The notes beneath the pieces are model-generated. The model had not been told where the DNA came from, did not search any database, and saw nothing but the letters and a program-made list of their open reading frames with translations. Shown here in pieces: positions 61,468 to 64,000 of a stretch of 64,000 bases of DNA; positions within the stretch are counted from its first letter, which is position 1, and every line of letters begins with the position of its first letter. The stretch is from Rhodococcus sp. UNC23MFCrub1.1. Lineage in GTDB: Bacteria; Actinomycetota; Actinomycetes; Mycobacteriales; Mycobacteriaceae. Made by a program: the position numbers and the translations under genes. Where the stretch lies: contig NZ_JMLQ01000003.1 in the NCBI RefSeq assembly GCF_000686025.1, forward strand, positions 310,001-374,000, given 5' to 3'.

Positions 61468-62208
61468 TCAGAGGCGGGACGCCGACCCCGCGTCCAGGAA
61501 CCACACGGTCGACTCGAGGCCGTGTGCCCCGGCGGCCGGATGCTCGACCGGGTCCGCGCCCCCGACACAGGCGGCGACGGCATCGGCCTTGCCCTCGCCC
61601 GAGACGAGGAACCACACGTGCCGAGACCTGTTCACCGCCGGGAGCGTCAGCGTGATGCGCACGGGAGGCGGCTTGGGGGAGTCGGTCACGGCCACGACCC
61701 AGCGTGACTTCTCCTGCACCGCGTCACCGTGGGCGAAGAGGGAGTTGACGTGAGAATCCGGGCCCATGCCGAGCAGGTGGATGTCGAAGGCGGGTCCGTC
61801 CTCCGGTGCGAAGGCTGCCACCGACTGCAGGTAGGTCACCGCCGCGGCCTCGACGTCGTCGCCCAGCGGCGAGTCGGACGGGGCCATGACGTGCACGCGG
61901 TCGGGATCGACGCCGACGTGATCGAGCAGGGCGTCCCTGGCCTGCACGTAGTTGCGTTCCGGGTCGCCCTCGGGGAGGAAGCGTTCGTCACCGAAGAAGA
62001 CGTCGACGGCGGACCAGTCGATGTCGCCGCCGAGGTCGCGGACAGCGGCCAGGGTCGCGACGCCGGTGCCGCCACCGGTCAGCACGACGGATGCGGTACC
62101 GCGTGCTCGCTGGGCGTCGACGACCACCGACACGAATCGCTCGGCCGCGGCGCGGGCGAGAGCCGCCGTGTCGTCGGAACGGTGGATCTCCGGTCGTGTC
62201 TCACTCAT
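61468..62208 (-). CDS. pgl: 6-phosphogluconolactonase
   Basis: A 246-residue enzyme hydrolysing 6-phosphogluconolactone. SVVLTGGGTGVATLAAV, WSAVDVFFGDERFLPEGDPERNY and LLGMGPDSHVNSLFAHG are the family motifs (DERxV, GMGxDGHxASLFP), with Asp-Ser in the last replacing the usual Asp-Gly. Sugar isomerase (glucosamine-6-phosphate deaminase-like) fold. ATG 62208 overlaps the opcA stop by 8 nt. Last gene of the zwf-opcA-pgl run on the minus strand. Confidence 0.94.
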   Translation of the reverse strand: MSETRPEIHRSDDTAALARAAAERFVSVVVDAQRARGTASVVLTGGGTGVATLAAVRDLGGDIDWSAVDVFFGDERFLPEGDPERNYVQARDALLDHVGVDPDRVHVMAPSDSPLGDDVEAAAVTYLQSVAAFAPEDGPAFDIHLLGMGPDSHVNSLFAHGDAVQEKSRWVVAVTDSPKPPPVRITLTLPAVNRSRHVWFLVSGEGKADAVAACVGGADPVEHPAAGAHGLESTVWFLDAGSASRL

Positions 62209-63118
62209 AGGTCACCTTCGTCAGGCCGGCGAGGGCCTCTTCGTAGATCTCGTCACGGTCGAGTCGACGCAGCTCCTCCGCGAGGCAGTCGCGGGTCTCC
62301 CTCCGGGCGAGTGAGACCAGCGTGTCCGGTTGTCCGGTGCGGATGAGCGTGGCCGTGGTGCCGGTCTGCGGCCTGCTGATGGACACGGTGCTGTCGGCCA
62401 GCACCATCTCCACACGCAGGTCGCCGACCTTGCGCACCACGGGGACGTCGAGGCGGGCGGCGAACCACCCGGCGAGGATGTCCAGTGCGGGCTCCTCGCG
62501 CAGACCCGACACGGTCACCGATCGCACCGGCTCGGCCTGCTGGTCGAGTGCCGTGGTGAGCAGCGCACGCCAATAGGTGATGCGCGACCAGGCGAGGTCG
62601 GAATCCCCCTCGGCGTACGACTCGAGTCGCGACGAGATGGCGGCGCGCGGGTCGGGTGAGTTGGTCGCGTCGGTGATCCGGCGGATGGCGAGTCGGCCCA
62701 CCGGGTCCTCCTTCGGGACCGCCGGTGCTCCGCTCGGCCACCAGGCCACCACGGGGGTGTCCGGCAGCAGGAAGGGGAGGACGACGCTCTGCTCGTGTTC
62801 CGACAGCTCGCCCCGTAGTCGCAGGAAGACCACCTCGGACGCGCCCGCGTCGCCGCCGACGCGGATCTGTGCGTCCAGCACGTCGTCGTCGTCGCGATCA
62901 CCGCGGGCCAACACGATCACACGACACGGGTGCTCCCGGCTGGCCTCGTTGGCCGCCTCGATCGCGGCTTCGAACTTCGCGGGATCACGGATGACGACCA
63001 CCAGGGTGAGCACCCGACCGAGCGTGACGGCGCCGCCCGATTCGCGCAGCTCCACCAGCTTCTTCGAGACGGCACCGGTGGTGGTGGCGGGCAGATCGAC
63101 GATCACGGCCTTCTCCAT
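62201..63118 (-). CDS. opcA: Glucose-6-phosphate dehydrogenase assembly protein OpcA
   Basis: A 305-residue protein found in actinobacteria and cyanobacteria that assembles or activates Zwf. The start MEKAVIVDLPATTTGAVSKK, then LGRVLTLVVVIRD, VVLPFLLPDTPVVAWWPSGA and ARRETRDCLAEELRRLDRDE are typical. No catalytic motif is expected. ATG 63118 overlaps the end of zwf by 16 nt; an upstream in-frame start at 63238 lies inside zwf and adds unrelated sequence. Tight overlap with zwf and pgl fits a joint role at the pentose-phosphate entry. Confidence 0.95.
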   Translation of the reverse strand: MEKAVIVDLPATTTGAVSKKLVELRESGGAVTLGRVLTLVVVIRDPAKFEAAIEAANEASREHPCRVIVLARGDRDDDDVLDAQIRVGGDAGASEVVFLRLRGELSEHEQSVVLPFLLPDTPVVAWWPSGAPAVPKEDPVGRLAIRRITDATNSPDPRAAISSRLESYAEGDSDLAWSRITYWRALLTTALDQQAEPVRSVTVSGLREEPALDILAGWFAARLDVPVVRKVGDLRVEMVLADSTVSISRPQTGTTATLIRTGQPDTLVSLARRETRDCLAEELRRLDRDEIYEEALAGLTKVTYE

Positions 63119-64000
63119 TCGCGTCCGGTGCGCTGCATCATCTCGTTGGCCGAATCGGGGCCCCACGTGCCGGCCTCGTACGGATCGGCCGCACCTCCGG
63201 ACGCCCAGTAACTGAGGATGGGGTCGAGGATCTTCCACGACAGCTCGACCTCGGCATTGACCGGGAAGAGCGACGGCTCACCGAGCAGCACGTCGAGGAT
63301 GAGCCGCTCGTACGCCTCGGGCGACGACTCGGTGAAGGCCTGGCCGTAACTGAAGTCCATGCTGACGTCCCGCACCTGCATGCTGGACCCCGGCACCTTC
63401 GATCCGAAGCGCAGCGTGACGCCCTCGTCGGGCTGCACGCGGATGACGAGTGCGTTCTGGCCCAGTTCCTCGGTCATCGTGGCGTCGAACGGCAGGTGCG
63501 GTGCGCGTTTGAAGATCATCGCGATCTCGGTCACGCGCCGCCCGAGCGACTTTCCCGTGCGGAGGTAGAACGGCACGCCGCCCCACCGCCGAGTGTCCAC
63601 CTCGAGGGTGATGGCCGCGTAGGTCTCGGTGTTCGACTCCGCGTCGAACCCCTCCTCCTCCTTGAGCCCCTTCACCTTCTGGCTGCCCTGCCACCCCGAG
63701 GTGTACTGCCCCCGGGCAGCGGTCTGCGCGAACGGCTCCGCCAGACGCGTCGACGAGAGGACCTTGATCTTCTCGCTCTGCAGTTCGCTGGGGCTGAAGC
63801 TGACCGGCTCCTCCATCGCGGTGATGGCGAGCAACTGCAGCAGGTGGTTCTGGATGACGTCGCGCGCAGCGCCGATGCCGTCGTAGTACCCGGCTCGACC
63901 CCCCAGGCCGATGTCCTCGGCCATCGTGATCTGCACGTGGTCCACGTAGTGGGCGTTCCAGATCGGGTCGAACAGCTGGTTGGCGAAGCGCAGCGCCAGG
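63103..64000 (-). CDS. zwf: Glucose-6-phosphate dehydrogenase, C-terminal part (cut by window edge)
   Basis: The frame is open to base 64000, giving the last 298 codons or so of an enzyme normally about 500 residues. The visible part starts inside LALRFANQLFDPIWNAHYVD, the conserved segment after the active-site helix, with ITMAEDIGLGGRAGYYDGIGAARDVIQNHLLQLL, then VPFYLRTGKSLGRRVTEIAM (substrate Lys) and the C-terminal ILDPILSYWAS. The enzyme oxidises glucose 6-phosphate and yields NADPH. The N-terminal NADP site lies outside the window. Its end overlaps opcA by 16 nt. Confidence 0.96.
   Translation of the reverse strand, partial: LALRFANQLFDPIWNAHYVDHVQITMAEDIGLGGRAGYYDGIGAARDVIQNHLLQLLAITAMEEPVSFSPSELQSEKIKVLSSTRLAEPFAQTAARGQYTSGWQGSQKVKGLKEEEGFDAESNTETYAAITLEVDTRRWGGVPFYLRTGKSLGRRVTEIAMIFKRAPHLPFDATMTEELGQNALVIRVQPDEGVTLRFGSKVPGSSMQVRDVSMDFSYGQAFTESSPEAYERLILDVLLGEPSLFPVNAEVELSWKILDPILSYWASGGAADPYEAGTWGPDSANEMMQRTGREWRRP

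Overview
The window is a dense, high-GC stretch of core chromosome from an actinobacterium of the Mycobacteriales, most likely a Rhodococcus-type member of the Nocardiaceae. This rests on gene content and order: actinobacterial IHF (mihF), WhiA, OpcA, a PH-like membrane gene inside the pyr operon, the efp-nusB-pyrR order, mycobacterial-type PyrF and a motif-poor PriA. GTG starts are frequent and ATGA/GTGA overlaps are common. I see no tRNA, rRNA, insertion sequence, prophage or CRISPR. No gene-free stretch exceeds 300 bases; the longest are 9725-9960 and 61261-61467.

Layout. 1-3203: a truncated photolyase-type FAD-domain gene diverges from a radical SAM gene across two LexA/SOS-like boxes, followed by a metallo-beta-lactamase-fold gene and a zinc metallopeptidase on the minus strand. 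3348-11133: aspS, a DUF389 membrane protein, a fused circularly permuted ATP-grasp/alpha-E protein coupled to a transglutaminase, and a kinase-like phosphotransferase. 11141-21624: rarA, alaS, ruvX, mltG, aroE, prepilin peptidase, aroC, aroK, aroB. 21637-24684: a B-4DMT-like membrane protein, then pepQ, efp and nusB. 24775-33517: the pyrimidine operon pyrR-pyrB-pyrC-(PH-like)-carA-carB-pyrF, preceded by an extended -10 promoter and a PyrR-binding hairpin. 33710-42245: mihF, gmk, rpoZ, coaBC, metK, priA, fmt, rsmB. 42292-47692: an SGNH-hydrolase lipoprotein, rpe and the riboflavin genes ribD, ribE, ribBA, ribH plus a PH-like gene. 47699-54870: gamma-glutamyltransferase on the minus strand, then uvrC, rapZ, yvcK, whiA. 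55046-61260: gap, pgk, tpiA, secG, ppc. 61468-64000 (minus): pgl, opcA and the C-terminal part of zwf.

Functionally the window carries de novo UMP synthesis, most of the shikimate pathway, riboflavin synthesis, lower glycolysis with anaplerosis, the oxidative pentose phosphate entry, and translation/repair housekeeping. The coding genes are largely ordinary. The less usual signals lie between and inside genes: tandem SOS boxes over a divergent photolyase-like/radical SAM pair; a repeated TANNNT box 4-8 nt before start codons, suggesting leaderless mRNAs; candidate leader ORFs overlapping the starts of gap and metK; a 12-bp inverted repeat in the P-loop coding part of gmk; and hairpins before ribBA and the phosphotransferase. 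No wholly new multi-gene system is evident. The best candidates for new biology are the SOS/photolyase-like/radical SAM module and the ATP-grasp/alpha-E/transglutaminase cluster. All promoter and RNA-structure calls were made by eye.
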